From NCBI GenBank assembly GCA_016710335.1, contig JADJXQ010000002.1:62001-126000 (forward strand): a stretch of DNA of 64,000 nt. Direction: 5' to 3'. The notes below the pieces were generated by a model. It saw only the letters and a list, made by a program, of their open reading frames with translations. It did no database searches and was not told the origin of the DNA. The translations under genes and the position numbers were made by a program. Position 1 is the first letter of the stretch; each line of letters starts with the position of its first letter. Positions 33,476-42,496 of this stretch are shown in pieces. This DNA comes from Rhodospirillales bacterium. GTDB lineage: Bacteria > Pseudomonadota > Alphaproteobacteria > Rhodospirillales > Defluviicoccaceae.

Positions 33476-34539
33476 GCATCGAGGCGATTGCCGCCCGCCC
33501 TTACGAGCAGAACCGCCCTCCTCTATGGAAATGGTTCGCGGGCCTTGCTCTCGCTCTCGTCGCGTGGGGGCTTGCCTACAGCCAGCTCGTTCGGGTGTCG
33601 GAGTGGCTGGTTTCGCTGATGCCCGTGGATCGCACGAGCCATCTTGGCGAGGCGCTCGCCTTCTTTTTCTACGATACGCCCAAGGTGCTGATGTTGCTGA
33701 CGCTCATTGTCTTCGCCATGGGCGTCGTGCGCAGCTACTTCTCGCCCGAAAAAACGCGGGCCCTCCTCGCCGGCAAGCGCGAGGGCGTCGCCAACGTGAT
33801 GGCAGCCGGTCTCGGCATCCTGACGCCGTTCTGCTCGTGCTCCGCGGTTCCGCTGTTCATCGGTTTCGTTTCGGCCGGCGTCCCTCTCGGGGTGACCTTT
33901 TCGTTTATCATCGCCGCGCCGATGGTGAACGAGGTTGCGCTCGGGCTCCTGTTCGGCCTGGTCGGTTGGAAGGTCGCCCTCACCTATCTGGGCTTCGGGC
34001 TCGGCCTCGCCATCGTCGCCGGCTGGGTCATCGGCCGACTCAAGCTCGAAGGCTGGCTGCAGGACTGGGTCAAGCAGATCCATGCCGGCGGTGGGACGTT
34101 CGTTCCAGACGAACGACTGGCCGTCGACGACCGGATCAGGCTTGGCATCGAGGCGGTCAAGGACATCGTCGGCAGGGTCTGGATCTGGGTCATCGCCGGT
34201 ATCGCCGTCGGCGCAGTGATCCACGGCTACGTTCCGGCCGAGCTGATGGCCCGGATCCTTGGGGCGGATGCCTGGTGGTCGGTGCCGTCGGCGGTCGCCC
34301 TCGGCATTCCCATGTACACCAACGCGGCCGGAGTCATCCCGATCGTCGAGGCGCTGCTCGGCAAGGGAGCCGCCCTCGGCACGACGCTCGCATTCATGAT
34401 GTCCGTGATCGCCCTGTCGCTGCCGGAAATGATCATCCTGCGCAAGGTTCTGACCCTCCGCCTGATCGCCGTGTTCGTCGGCGTCGTCGGCACGGGCATC
34501 CTCGCCGTCGGTTTCCTCTTCAACATGCTTTTCCACTGA
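33472..34539 (+). CDS. Permease of the ArsP / DUF318 (PF03773) family
   Basis: A 355-residue membrane protein, start ATG overlapping the arsR stop. About eight to ten TM segments are visible. The conserved motifs are LGILTPFCSCSAVPLFIGF, with a Cys pair, and ALGIPMYTNAAGVIPIVEAL. This family includes organoarsenical exporters (ArsP) and uncharacterised metalloid permeases. With an ArsR repressor before it and a CxxC mini-thioredoxin after it, an export function for a trivalent thiol-reactive compound is the simplest reading. Confidence 0.9.
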   Translation: MSIEAIAARPYEQNRPPLWKWFAGLALALVAWGLAYSQLVRVSEWLVSLMPVDRTSHLGEALAFFFYDTPKVLMLLTLIVFAMGVVRSYFSPEKTRALLAGKREGVANVMAAGLGILTPFCSCSAVPLFIGFVSAGVPLGVTFSFIIAAPMVNEVALGLLFGLVGWKVALTYLGFGLGLAIVAGWVIGRLKLEGWLQDWVKQIHAGGGTFVPDERLAVDDRIRLGIEAVKDIVGRVWIWVIAGIAVGAVIHGYVPAELMARILGADAWWSVPSAVALGIPMYTNAAGVIPIVEALLGKGAALGTTLAFMMSVIALSLPEMIILRKVLTLRLIAVFVGVVGTGILAVGFLFNMLFH

Positions 34540-34562
34540 GACCAGGCAAAGGAACACACGCA

Positions 34563-34799
34563 GTGAAGGACGTTAAAGTGCTCGGCCCCGGCTGCAAGCG
34601 CTGCGAGGCCGCCGAAGCGATGGTCAGGGATGCCGCATCGAGGCTCGGCATCGACGTCACGGTCGAGAAGGTGACCGACTATGCCGAAATCGCGCGATTC
34701 GGCGTCGCCTCGACGCCCGGAATCGTCATCGACGGCAAAGTCGTCCATGCCGGCGGCTTGCCGCAAGAAGGCGCCCTCGAGAAATGGCTGCAGTCCTGA
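34563..34799 (+). CDS. Small thioredoxin-like redox-active disulfide protein
   Basis: A 78-residue protein beginning at a GTG codon with AAAGGA upstream (MKDVKVLGPGCKRCEAAEAM). It carries the active-site GCKRC and the cis-proline loop VASTPGIVIDGKVVHAG. It belongs to the TM0996/MJ0307-like minimal thioredoxins. Members are regularly encoded beside DUF318 permeases. A job in reducing the substrate or keeping the permease cysteines reduced is inferred. It is the third gene of the arsR operon. Confidence 0.9.
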   Translation: MKDVKVLGPGCKRCEAAEAMVRDAASRLGIDVTVEKVTDYAEIARFGVASTPGIVIDGKVVHAGGLPQEGALEKWLQS

Positions 34800-34976
34800 T
34801 TGCCGATCCGCGTTGAAAACTGAAAACCGATCGGACTGAAGCGCGCCCCTGTCGCCGGAGAGATGGCGTTGTGAGTTGACCGGAAGCGCCGGGTCTTCAG
34901 GGCGAGGGCGAGGCTTGACCGGCGGCCGACGGCGGCGGATGCTTGTACACAGAACTGTCATTGATGGCGACGGATC

Positions 34977-35255
34977 ATGCCGGAAACCCGCACCTTCGAC
35001 GATGTCAGCCCGGAGACGTGGGAGCGCATCAAGGCCGTCGGCCGCGACGAGCACGGAACGGTGTTCGACCCGCCGGACGCAGCGACCGGAACCGGCACGA
35101 CGGCCACGCCGGTCGGCACCATCGTCATCGCCTACACGTTCGAACCCGAGACCCGGCGTCTCAGTTACAGCATTGAACACAAGCCGTTCCTGGTCCCGGA
35201 GTCGATGATCTGGAACGGCATCGCCCGAACCGTGGACGACTGCCGTCACGGTTAG
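34977..35255 (+). CDS. Hypothetical small protein
   Basis: A 92-residue acidic protein (MPETRTFDDVSPETWERIKA, then VGTIVIAYTFEPETRRLSYS). No family is recognised. The pattern resembles short conserved hypotheticals of Rhodospirillales with an alpha/beta arrangement, without signal peptide or TM segment. The ribosome binding site is weak. It stands alone between the arsR operon and tRNA-Glu. Confidence 0.5.
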   Translation: MPETRTFDDVSPETWERIKAVGRDEHGTVFDPPDAATGTGTTATPVGTIVIAYTFEPETRRLSYSIEHKPFLVPESMIWNGIARTVDDCRHG

Positions 35256-35365
35256 GCCTACCGCAGATCCTGGAGAGCGGAGGTGAGGCGCGGTCGCGCA
35301 GCGCGAACCACGCCAGATTGGCGTTGCATGACTGGGCGAAGGCCAACCGGTGGACACAAGGCGCC

Positions 35366-35441
35366 TGGCGACCCCAACGGGATTCGAACCCGTGTCGCCA
35401 CCTTGAAAGGGTGGTGTCCTAGGCCTCTAGACGATGGGGTC
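35366..35441 (-). tRNA. tRNA-Glu (anticodon TTC)
   Basis: On the minus strand a complete cloverleaf can be folded. The 7-bp acceptor GACCCCA/TGGGGTC is followed by discriminator G and an encoded CCA. The D-arm includes TCTAGAGGCCTAGGAC, the anticodon loop is CCTTTCAAG with TTC, and the T-arm is ACGGGTTCGAATCCCGT. It is 76 nt including CCA, with no intron. Confidence 0.97.
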
Positions 35442-35744
35442 GCGGCCGCCTCCACGTAGCCATACGCGGCGGCAAAATCAAGCTTGGCGACGGCGGAGCA
35501 GAAATGCCGCCGCCGACACGGGCGCGGCTGTTAGCGGCGGACCGCGGCGACGGGCCTGCCGCGCATCCGCCGCTGCGCCGGTTTCGACTTCCGCGAGCTT
35601 TGGCGCCGTGCTAGCTTCCGGCCGGCTTGCGCACGGTCCGCCCGCGCGCCGGTCTCCGCCCGACGGCCGGGGGCGATGCCGCCACCGCCATGACGAAAGT
35701 CCCGAGTCGGATCCCAGGGGAAACAAGAGGAGATATCTCGCACC
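35442..35744. other. Spacer between tRNA-Glu and the PPi-PFK gene
   Basis: About 300 GC-rich bases. No gene is recognised; open frames on both strands are Arg/Ala-rich shadows. AAGAGGAG, about 12 bases before the PPi-PFK ATG, is its ribosome binding site. A promoter could not be identified. Confidence 0.4.
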
Positions 35745-36971
35745 ATGTTCTCAGGCAAAGTCCTGATCGCCCAAGGGGGCGGTCCCACGGCGGTGATCAA
35801 CGAATCCCTGGTCGGCGCCGTCATCGAGTCCCGCAAGTGCCCGGACATCGAGCGCGTCTATGGCGCCTATCACGGGGTGCGCGGCATCATCAATGAAGAC
35901 TTCATCGATTTGACGCGGGAGACCACCCACAACCTGGAGATGGTCGGCGACACCCCGGCGGCGGCTCTTGGCTCGACCCGCGACAAGCCTGATCCGTCCT
36001 ATTGCCGCGAGATCTTCAAGGTCTGCCAGGCCCACGACATCCGCACGTTCTTCTACATTGGCGGCAATGACTCCTCCGACACGCTCCGCATCGTCCGCGA
36101 TGAGGCGGTAGCCGCCAAGTACGACCTCAACTGCATCCACATCCCGAAGACCATCGATAACGACCTGATGGTCAACGACCACACGCCGGGTTACCCGTCG
36201 GCGGCGCGGTTCGTCGCCCTCGCCTTCGCGGGCGCCAACCTCGACAACAAGGCGTTGCCGGGCGTCTACATCGCCGTGGTGATGGGGCGTCACGCCGGCT
36301 TCCTGACCGCCGCGGCCGCACTCGGGCGCAAGTATACGGACGACGGCCCGCACCTCATCTACGTGCCGGAGCGGGTGTTCAGTCTCGATCAGTTCGTCCG
36401 CGACGTACAGAACGTCTACAATAAGCACGGGCGCTGCATGGTCGCCATCTCGGAAGGCGTCCATGACGCCAGCGACCAGCCGATCATCTCCCAGCTTGCC
36501 AAGAAGGTGGAGCGGGACGCCCACGGCAACGTCCAGCTTTCCGGCTCCGGCGCGTTGGGCGACCTGCTCTCCGACCACATCAAGGCCAACACCAACATCA
36601 GCCGGGTGCGGGCCGACACCTTCGGCTATCTGCAGCGTTCGTTCCTCGGCGTGGTCTCCGACGTGGACCGGCGGGAAGCCAGGGAAGTGGGAGAGAAAGC
36701 CGCGCAGTACGCCCGCTACGGCGACTCGACCGGGCACCACACCGGCTCGGTCACCATCCATCGCACCGGTTTTTACTCCGTCGAGTATCACCTTCGTGCC
36801 CTGGAGGAAATTGCCGGCAAGACCAAGGTCATGCCCGAGAACTTCATCAACGCCGAGGGCAACAACGTCACCGAGCACTTCCTGTTTTATCTGCGTCCGT
36901 TGCTCGGGTCGGGCATGCCGGAGGTGTCGCGCTTGCGCCTAAACAAGGTCAGAAAATTGCTGACGGAGTAG
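35745..36971 (+). CDS. Pyrophosphate-dependent 6-phosphofructokinase
   Basis: A 408-residue PfkA-superfamily enzyme. LIAQGGGPTAVINESLVGAV is the phosphoryl-donor loop. YIGGNDSSDT replaces the ATP-type GGDGS and is followed by CIHIPKTIDNDLMVNDHTPG; the PKTIDND lysine is the mark of the PPi-using group. VVMGRHAGFL and ISEGVH complete the fructose-6-phosphate site. PPi-PFK acts reversibly in glycolysis and gluconeogenesis and saves ATP. Two PfkB-type genes follow in the same direction, separated from it by hairpin-forming sequence. Confidence 0.92.
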   Translation: MFSGKVLIAQGGGPTAVINESLVGAVIESRKCPDIERVYGAYHGVRGIINEDFIDLTRETTHNLEMVGDTPAAALGSTRDKPDPSYCREIFKVCQAHDIRTFFYIGGNDSSDTLRIVRDEAVAAKYDLNCIHIPKTIDNDLMVNDHTPGYPSAARFVALAFAGANLDNKALPGVYIAVVMGRHAGFLTAAAALGRKYTDDGPHLIYVPERVFSLDQFVRDVQNVYNKHGRCMVAISEGVHDASDQPIISQLAKKVERDAHGNVQLSGSGALGDLLSDHIKANTNISRVRADTFGYLQRSFLGVVSDVDRREAREVGEKAAQYARYGDSTGHHTGSVTIHRTGFYSVEYHLRALEEIAGKTKVMPENFINAEGNNVTEHFLFYLRPLLGSGMPEVSRLRLNKVRKLLTE

Positions 36972-36972
36972 T

Positions 36973-37017
36973 GCACATACCCATTCGAGGGATTCGGTCG
37001 AATGGGTTGTAGTGTGC
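36973..37017 (+). terminator. Hairpin after the PPi-PFK gene
   Basis: A perfect 9-bp stem, CCCATTCGA (36980-36988) with TCGAATGGG (36998-37006), is flanked by an outer GCACA/TGTGC pair. It starts one base after the stop codon. There is no long T-run, so termination efficiency is uncertain; it may instead protect the upstream mRNA. Confidence 0.55.
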
Positions 37018-37037
37018 GCGAGAGTCAAGACGTTGCA

Positions 37038-37070
37038 TGCAGCGGTGCATTCTTTGAATGCACCGCTGCA
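37038..37070 (+). promoter_or_regulatory. Strong 15-bp hairpin upstream of the pfkB pair
   Basis: TGCAGCGGTGCATTC and GAATGCACCGCTGCA form a perfect 15-bp stem with a 3-base TTT loop. It lies about 94 bases before the first pfkB start and is not followed by a T-run. It could be a terminator for the upstream gene, a processing site, or an operator dyad. Confidence 0.55.
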
Positions 37071-37163
37071 CTAGCGCCGAGCCGACGGCGCGCAGGGGGC
37101 CCATGATTACCGGTCATCAGCCTGCTCCCCTGCCCGCCCCGGTTTCCTTTCAGGGAGCATAGC

Positions 37164-38102
37164 ATGCCGCAGATCGTGACCCTGACGCTCAACCCGACGG
37201 TCGACATCACGTGGGACGTCGAGGACATCGTGCCGACGCGAAAATTGCGCTCCGGCGGCGGCTCGGTCCATCCGGGCGGCGGCGGCATTAATATCTCGCG
37301 CGTCATCGCCACGCTGGGCGGCGACAGCACCGCCATTTTCCCGAGGGGCGGGATCACGGGCTCGCTACTGACCGAACTGCTCGACGATTACGCCATCGAC
37401 CGCCAGGTCATCACAATCCGCGGACACACCCGCCTCGCCGCCACCATGTCCGAACGCTCCACCCAGGAAGAATACCGCATCATCCCGCCGGGTCCGGACG
37501 TGAGCGAAAGCGAGTGGCAGGCGGTGCTCGACTGCATCGCCGATATCCGCTGCGAGTACCTGGTGTGCGCCGGCAGTCTGCCGCGGGGCGCTCCGGATGA
37601 TTTCTACGCGCGCATCGCGACGATCGCCCGGGATCGGGGCGTCAAAATGATCCTCGACACCTCCGGGCGCGCCCTCGTTGAGGGACTCAAGGCCGGCGTA
37701 TACCTGGTCAAGCCGAACCTGCGGGAACTGGAGCACCTGGTCGGGCGCAAGGCGCCGACGCCCGAGAAGCAGGTCAACGTAGTGCAGCAGATCATTGAGG
37801 AGGGTCGCGCCGATATGGTCGCCCTGACTCTGGGTGCGGAGGGTGCGCTTCTGGTCTGGAAGGACGGCGTTCTTCGCCTGGCGAGCCCCGAGGTAGAAAG
37901 GCGGAGTGCGGTCGGTGCGGGAAGCAGTTTCGTCGCCGGACTAACGTTAGGGCTGGCCGAGGGGCGGCCGCTGGAGGATGCCTTCGCCCTGGCTGTTGCC
38001 TGCGGCGCAGCGGCGCTGCTGACGCCGGGCGCGGAGCTTTGCCGGAAACCGGACGTCGACCGGCTGTACGCTGAGATTCAGACAAGCCGGCAGCGCCACT
38101 AA
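37164..38102 (+). CDS. PfkB-like phosphofructokinase paralogue with Asp-to-Ser change at the catalytic base
   Basis: A 312-residue ribokinase-fold protein close to E. coli Pfk-2: IVTLTLNPTVDITWDVED, VHPGGGGINISRVIATLGG, YRIIPPGPD and AGSLPRG. The motif that should read GAGD reads SAVGAGSSFVAG, so residue 254, the expected catalytic Asp, is Ser (codon AGC at 37923-37925). Other substrate motifs are kept. It may be inactive or regulatory, or use another base. It shares the leader CTTTCAGGGAG before its ATG with the next gene, pointing to tandem duplication. No frame disruption is seen. Confidence 0.88.
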   Translation: MPQIVTLTLNPTVDITWDVEDIVPTRKLRSGGGSVHPGGGGINISRVIATLGGDSTAIFPRGGITGSLLTELLDDYAIDRQVITIRGHTRLAATMSERSTQEEYRIIPPGPDVSESEWQAVLDCIADIRCEYLVCAGSLPRGAPDDFYARIATIARDRGVKMILDTSGRALVEGLKAGVYLVKPNLRELEHLVGRKAPTPEKQVNVVQQIIEEGRADMVALTLGAEGALLVWKDGVLRLASPEVERRSAVGAGSSFVAGLTLGLAEGRPLEDAFALAVACGAAALLTPGAELCRKPDVDRLYAEIQTSRQRH

Positions 38103-38125
38103 TTCGCCTTTCAGGGAGAGCCACC

Positions 38126-39064
38126 ATGCGGCGAGTCGTAACGCTGACGATCAATCCCTCCGTCGACATCGTCTGGGAAGTTGAGGAGATGGTGCCCCAC
38201 AAGAAGCTGCGGGCGAGCGCCGGCAAGCTTTACGCCGGCGGCGGCGGCATCAACGTGTCACGGGCCATTTCACTGCTCGGCGGCGAGAGCTGGGCCGTGA
38301 TCACTCGCGGCGGCCTGACCGGCACCCTGTTGACCGAATTGCTGGATGAAATCGGCCTTAGCCGCAGAACCATCAAGATCGCCGGCCATACCCGCCTCAG
38401 CGCGACCGTCTACGAGCGGGCAAGCGGCCTCGAGTACCGGGTGACGCCGCCGGGGCCGGAGGTCAAGGAGGACGAATGGAAGGCGTTCCTGGACATGGTG
38501 ACGGAGACCGACGCCGAGTTCGTGGTGGCAACCGGGAGTCTCGCGCGCGGCGTCCCCAATGATTTTTATGCTCGGGTCGCCGCCGCCGCCAACAAGCGGG
38601 GCGCCAAGCTGATCCTCGATACATCGGGCCGCGCCCTTTACGAAGCGCTCGAGGAAGGCGTGTACGTGGTCAAGCCGAGCCAGCGCGAGCTGGAGAACCT
38701 CTTGGGTCGAAGGGCGTTTACCGAAGAGCAGCAGGAAGAACTGGCGATGCAGTTGGTCAACGACGGCAAGGCGCAGATCGTCGCGCTCACCCTCGGCGAG
38801 GATGGCGCGCTGCTGGTGCGGAAAGAAGGCAAGCTGCGCCTGCCGAGCCCGAAGGTGGAAGTGAAGAGCGCCGTCGGCGCCGGCGACACCTTCGTCGGCG
38901 CCCTGACCCACGGCCTCTCGGAAGGGCGGACGCCCGAGGACGCCTTCACCCTGGCGGTGGCGGCGGGCGCCGCGGCGGTCATGACCCTGGGGACGGAGCT
39001 GTGCCGCAAGGCGGACGTGGACCGCCTTTACGAGGGCCTGCGATCGATGAGCGCGGGCGTCTGA
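38126..39064 (+). CDS. PfkB-like 6-phosphofructokinase / 1-phosphofructokinase
   Basis: A 312-residue ribokinase-family sugar-phosphate kinase, the same length as its upstream paralogue. VVTLTINPSVDIVWEVEE, LYAGGGGINVSRAISLLGG, EYRVTPPGPEV and the ATP site SAVGAGDTFVGALTHGL with the catalytic Asp at residue 254 are all intact. It is closest in pattern to E. coli Pfk-2 (ATP-dependent fructose-6-phosphate kinase); 1-phosphofructokinase activity cannot be excluded. It begins 23 bp after its paralogue with an AGGGAG site. Together with PPi-PFK it gives the cell irreversible and reversible routes at the same step. Confidence 0.9.
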   Translation: MRRVVTLTINPSVDIVWEVEEMVPHKKLRASAGKLYAGGGGINVSRAISLLGGESWAVITRGGLTGTLLTELLDEIGLSRRTIKIAGHTRLSATVYERASGLEYRVTPPGPEVKEDEWKAFLDMVTETDAEFVVATGSLARGVPNDFYARVAAAANKRGAKLILDTSGRALYEALEEGVYVVKPSQRELENLLGRRAFTEEQQEELAMQLVNDGKAQIVALTLGEDGALLVRKEGKLRLPSPKVEVKSAVGAGDTFVGALTHGLSEGRTPEDAFTLAVAAGAAAVMTLGTELCRKADVDRLYEGLRSMSAGV

Positions 39065-39116
39065 TCCACCCGTATTCCTTCCGATCGAGGCGTCAAAGGC
39101 GAGCTGCCGGCCGGCT

Positions 39117-39159
39117 CTCATGCTGAGACAGGGCTCAGCTTCGACAGGCTCAGCATGAG
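39117..39159. repeat. REP-like palindromic element
   Basis: CTCATGCTGAG (39117-39127) and CTCAGCATGAG (39149-39159) form a perfect 11-bp inverted repeat, with GGCTCAGCTTCGACAGG inside. This resembles the dispersed extragenic palindromes common in alphaproteobacterial genomes. It lies between the convergent pfkB and recJ genes and may also act as a bidirectional terminator. Confidence 0.6.
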
Positions 39160-39185
39160 GTGCTTGATGGCTATCAGGAAAGTTC

Positions 39186-41005
39186 CTACGACGCCACCGG
39201 TGCCACATCGTCGATCAGCAACTGGGACTTTGCGCACCCGTTCCAGGTGTTCAAGCGCAGCCGGCCGGCGACATGCATCAAGCCTCCGTCGCCCTGGGAC
39301 AGCGCCCGGCCCAGCGGCTCACCAGCAACGCGGAACGCGATCGCGTCAAGGCGTGCGCCGCCGGGGTCGGTCAGCACACAACGGACGTGATCGGCGCCGA
39401 CGACGGAGACATGGGCGAGACGGGCGCCGGGAATGACGAAGCGCGGCTCCGGGTTGCCGATGCCGAACGGACCGACGCGGGCGAGGATCGATACCAGGGA
39501 TGGCGAGGCGCCGCCGACGCTGATGGCGCCATCGACCCCGAGCGCCGGCGCGCGGTTTGCCGCATCGACCGCCGTCGCCAGTCGATCGGAGAGGAACGCT
39601 CGCAGCGCTTCGATCTGATCGACCGGCACCGAAAAGCCGGCGGCCATCGGATGACCGCCGCCGCGCACGAGCAGACCCGCTTGGCGTGCGGCGATAACGG
39701 CGGCGCCCAGGTCGGCGCCTGGAACCGAGCGCCCAGAACCGGTGCCGACTCCCTTGCCAAGGGCGACGACGCAGACAGGGCGCGCCAGCCGCTCCACCAG
39801 CCGGCTGGCTACGATGCCGATAACTCCGGGATGCCATCCCTCCCCTGCGACCACGACGACGGGTGACCCGTCGCGATCTTGGCCCGCGGCGACGATGCGG
39901 GCCATGGCGTCTTGCAGAACCGCAGCCTCGATCTCCTGTCGCGCCCGATTGGCCTGGTCCAGGCGCTGCGCCATGGCGGTGGCGAGCGCCCCGTCGTCAC
40001 ACGCCAGCAGCCGCGCCCCCAGGCCGGCTTGCCCACCCGGCCGCCGGCATTGATCCGCGGACCGAAGATGAAGCCGGCGTGGTGCGCTCCCGGCGGCGTA
40101 TCCAGATTGACAAGCTGCGCCAGGGCGTAGAGCCCCGCGTTGTTCCACTGGGCCATCACCTTCAGGCCCTGGGCGACGAAAGCGCGATTGATCCCAACCA
40201 GCGGCACGCAGTCGCAGACGCTACCGAGGGCGACCAGATCCAGCCACTGGCGGAGATCGGGCTCAGGACGGTCGACATAGTAGCCGCGCTCGCGCAGCAC
40301 CCGGTTGACGGCGACGACGAGCAGGAAGGTGACGCCGATCGCCGCCAGGTACCGCAAGCCGCTGGTATCGTCGAGCCGGTTGGGATTGACGACCGCCACC
40401 GCCGGCGGCAGGTGGCCCTCGGCGGCGTGATGATCGGCGACGATGACGTCCAGGCCGGCGGCAGCAGCGGCGTCCAGCGCCTCGAAGGCGGTGATGCCGC
40501 AATCGACGGTCACCACGAGCGACGCGCCCCCCCGGTGCAGCGCCAGAAGCGCCTCGGCAGTGGGGCCGTAGCCTTCATTGAGACGATCCGGAACGTAGAT
40601 CGTGAGATCCCGACCGACAGAGGCGAAGAAGCGGTGCAACAGGGCCGCGGACGTGGCGCCATCGACGTCGTAGTCCGCAAACACCGCGACCGACTCACCG
40701 CCTGCGACGGCGTCGGCGATGCGCCGGGCAGCGGCATCCATGCCGGCAAGGCGGCTGGGGTCGGGCAAAAGGTCGCGCAGGGTCGGGCGCAAGAACGCCT
40801 CCGCCTCGCCGAAACCGATGCCGCGCGCCGCCAGAATGCGACCGACCGCCTCTGGAACATCGAGCCGCTGCGCGAGACCTACGGCCAGGCGTTCATCGGT
40901 CGCCCGCACCCGCCAGCGTTTCCCGGTCACCGACCGCTCGACGCCGAGGAAGGCCCGGGTCTCCGTTCCGACATCCTCCTTCGCGGCGATCGCGGTATGC
41001 TGCAT
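39186..41005 (-). pseudogene. recJ: Single-stranded-DNA-specific exonuclease RecJ, one-base frameshift
   Basis: The N-terminal part (from MQHTAIAAKEDVGTETRAFL, ATG 41005) has the DHH motifs VAVFADYDVDGATSAALLHR, VTVDCGITAFEAL and VIVADHHAAEGHLPPAVAVV. It reaches GPRINAGGRVGKPAWG and then loses the family sequence. The family sequence resumes in another frame with LGARLLACDDGALATAMAQR and continues through GGHPMAAGFSVP to the stop. Adding one G near 40028 restores GKAGLGARLLACDD and gives an exact 606-codon product. RecJ is a 5'-3' ssDNA exonuclease of recombination and mismatch repair. The lesion may well be a consensus error rather than a dead gene. It follows hom on the same strand. Confidence 0.9.
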
Positions 41006-41183
41006 GTTCGTCTTTCGGCCGGGAGGTATCAAATGTTGCGGCCGTCACGATGGGAAAACGTACCGGCCGCCAAAGTTACGCTATGAAGCGGCGGCCGTGT
41101 AAAGCCGGCAACCCGAACGCCCTGTAGCCTGCGGGCATTGAAGCGCATTTCCTTCCGCATTCAGCCTTCGGGGCGAGCGCCGC

Positions 41184-42476
41184 TTACAGCGGCTCGATGC
41201 GAATCATGCGCGGCGGCTCGACGCTCGCCTCCAGCCGGCCGATCGCCTGCAGGCAGGCCACCATCGCCGCCTCCTCCGTGTCATGAGTGGTCATGACCAC
41301 CGGCACCGCTTCGCCCGGCGAGCGCGACCGCTGCAGGACGGACTCCATCGAGACCTCGTGGTCGCGGAGTATAGCGGCAACATCGGCGAACACGCCCGGC
41401 TGATCCACCACCATGAGCCGCACGTAGTAGGGGCCGCGATGCCGGCCCATTGGAACCGCCGGCAAGGCCGCCAGCCGGGACGCCGGGACGCCGAAGGTGG
41501 GGATCCTGTGGCCGCGGGCGATGTCGGCGATGTCGGCGACGACGGCGGACGCGGTCGGCCGCTCGCCGGCCCCCCGTCCCTCCTGCATGATGGTGTCGAC
41601 GAAGTCGCCGTCGGCAACCACGGCGTTGAACACCCCTTCCACGGTGGCGATCGGCGCACTGGCGGCCACCATGCACGGATGCACACGCCGTTCGACGCCG
41701 CGCTCGGAGAGCCCCGCGATGCCGAGAAGCTTGATGCGGTAGCCGAGTTCGTCGGCGAAGGCGATGTCCATCGCCGTGATATGACGGATGCCTTCCACAT
41801 GCACCGCCTCGAAATCGACGGCGCAGCCGAACGCCAGCCCGGCCAAAATCGCGAGCTTGTGGGCGGCGTCCACGCCGTCGACGTCGAACGAGGGGTCGGC
41901 CTCGGCGTAGCCGAGCGCCTGGGCCTCCGCCAGGACCGTCTCGAACTCGCGGCCCGTGTCGCGCATCGCCGTCAGGATGTAGTTGCAGGTGCCATTGAGG
42001 ATGCCGTAGACGCGGGTGCGGCGATTGCCGACCAGCCCCTCGCGGAGCGTCTTGACGATGGGGATGCCGCCGGCCACTGCGGCTTCGCAGGCGAGCACGA
42101 CGCCCGCCGCTTCCGCTGCCGTGGCGAGCGTCGTGCCGTGATGGGCGATCAAAGCCTTGTTGGCGGTGACCACGTGGCGCCCGGCCGCGATGGCCTGCTC
42201 GACGACGGCGCGGCCGATCCCGTCGGCGCCGCCGATCAGTTCGACCACGAGGTCGAGGTCGGCATCGCTCACCATCTGCAGGGCGTCGTCGTACCAGGCT
42301 TGCGGGACCGTGGCGAAGCCACGCTCGCGGCGATCCGGGTCGGCGACGGCGGCGACCACGATGTCGCGGCCGCAGCGAACGGCGAGCAACTCCGCGTTGG
42401 CCTGCAACAGCTTGACGGTGCCGGTGCCGACGGTGCCGAGACCGGCTATCCCGACTTTCAAAGGTGCATGCGTCAC
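41184..42476 (-). CDS. hom: Homoserine dehydrogenase
   Basis: A 430-residue NAD(P)-dependent enzyme reducing aspartate semialdehyde to homoserine for threonine and methionine synthesis. The start is GTG at 42476 (MTHAPLKVGIAGLGTVGTGT), with GCAGGA upstream. VVTANKALIAHHGTTLATAA, GGIPIVKTLREGLVGNRRTR and GILNGTCNYILTAM are typical. A C-terminal ACT domain (YVRLMVVDQPGVFADVAAIL) implies allosteric control, probably by threonine. The frame stays open far upstream through the antisense of nothing functional; that extension is only a shifted reading of alaC. It lies 20 bp after alaC. Confidence 0.96.
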   Translation of the reverse strand: MTHAPLKVGIAGLGTVGTGTVKLLQANAELLAVRCGRDIVVAAVADPDRRERGFATVPQAWYDDALQMVSDADLDLVVELIGGADGIGRAVVEQAIAAGRHVVTANKALIAHHGTTLATAAEAAGVVLACEAAVAGGIPIVKTLREGLVGNRRTRVYGILNGTCNYILTAMRDTGREFETVLAEAQALGYAEADPSFDVDGVDAAHKLAILAGLAFGCAVDFEAVHVEGIRHITAMDIAFADELGYRIKLLGIAGLSERGVERRVHPCMVAASAPIATVEGVFNAVVADGDFVDTIMQEGRGAGERPTASAVVADIADIARGHRIPTFGVPASRLAALPAVPMGRHRGPYYVRLMVVDQPGVFADVAAILRDHEVSMESVLQRSRSPGEAVPVVMTTHDTEEAAMVACLQAIGRLEASVEPPRMIRIEPL

Positions 42477-42496
42477 GATGGTCCTGCTACTTCCAG

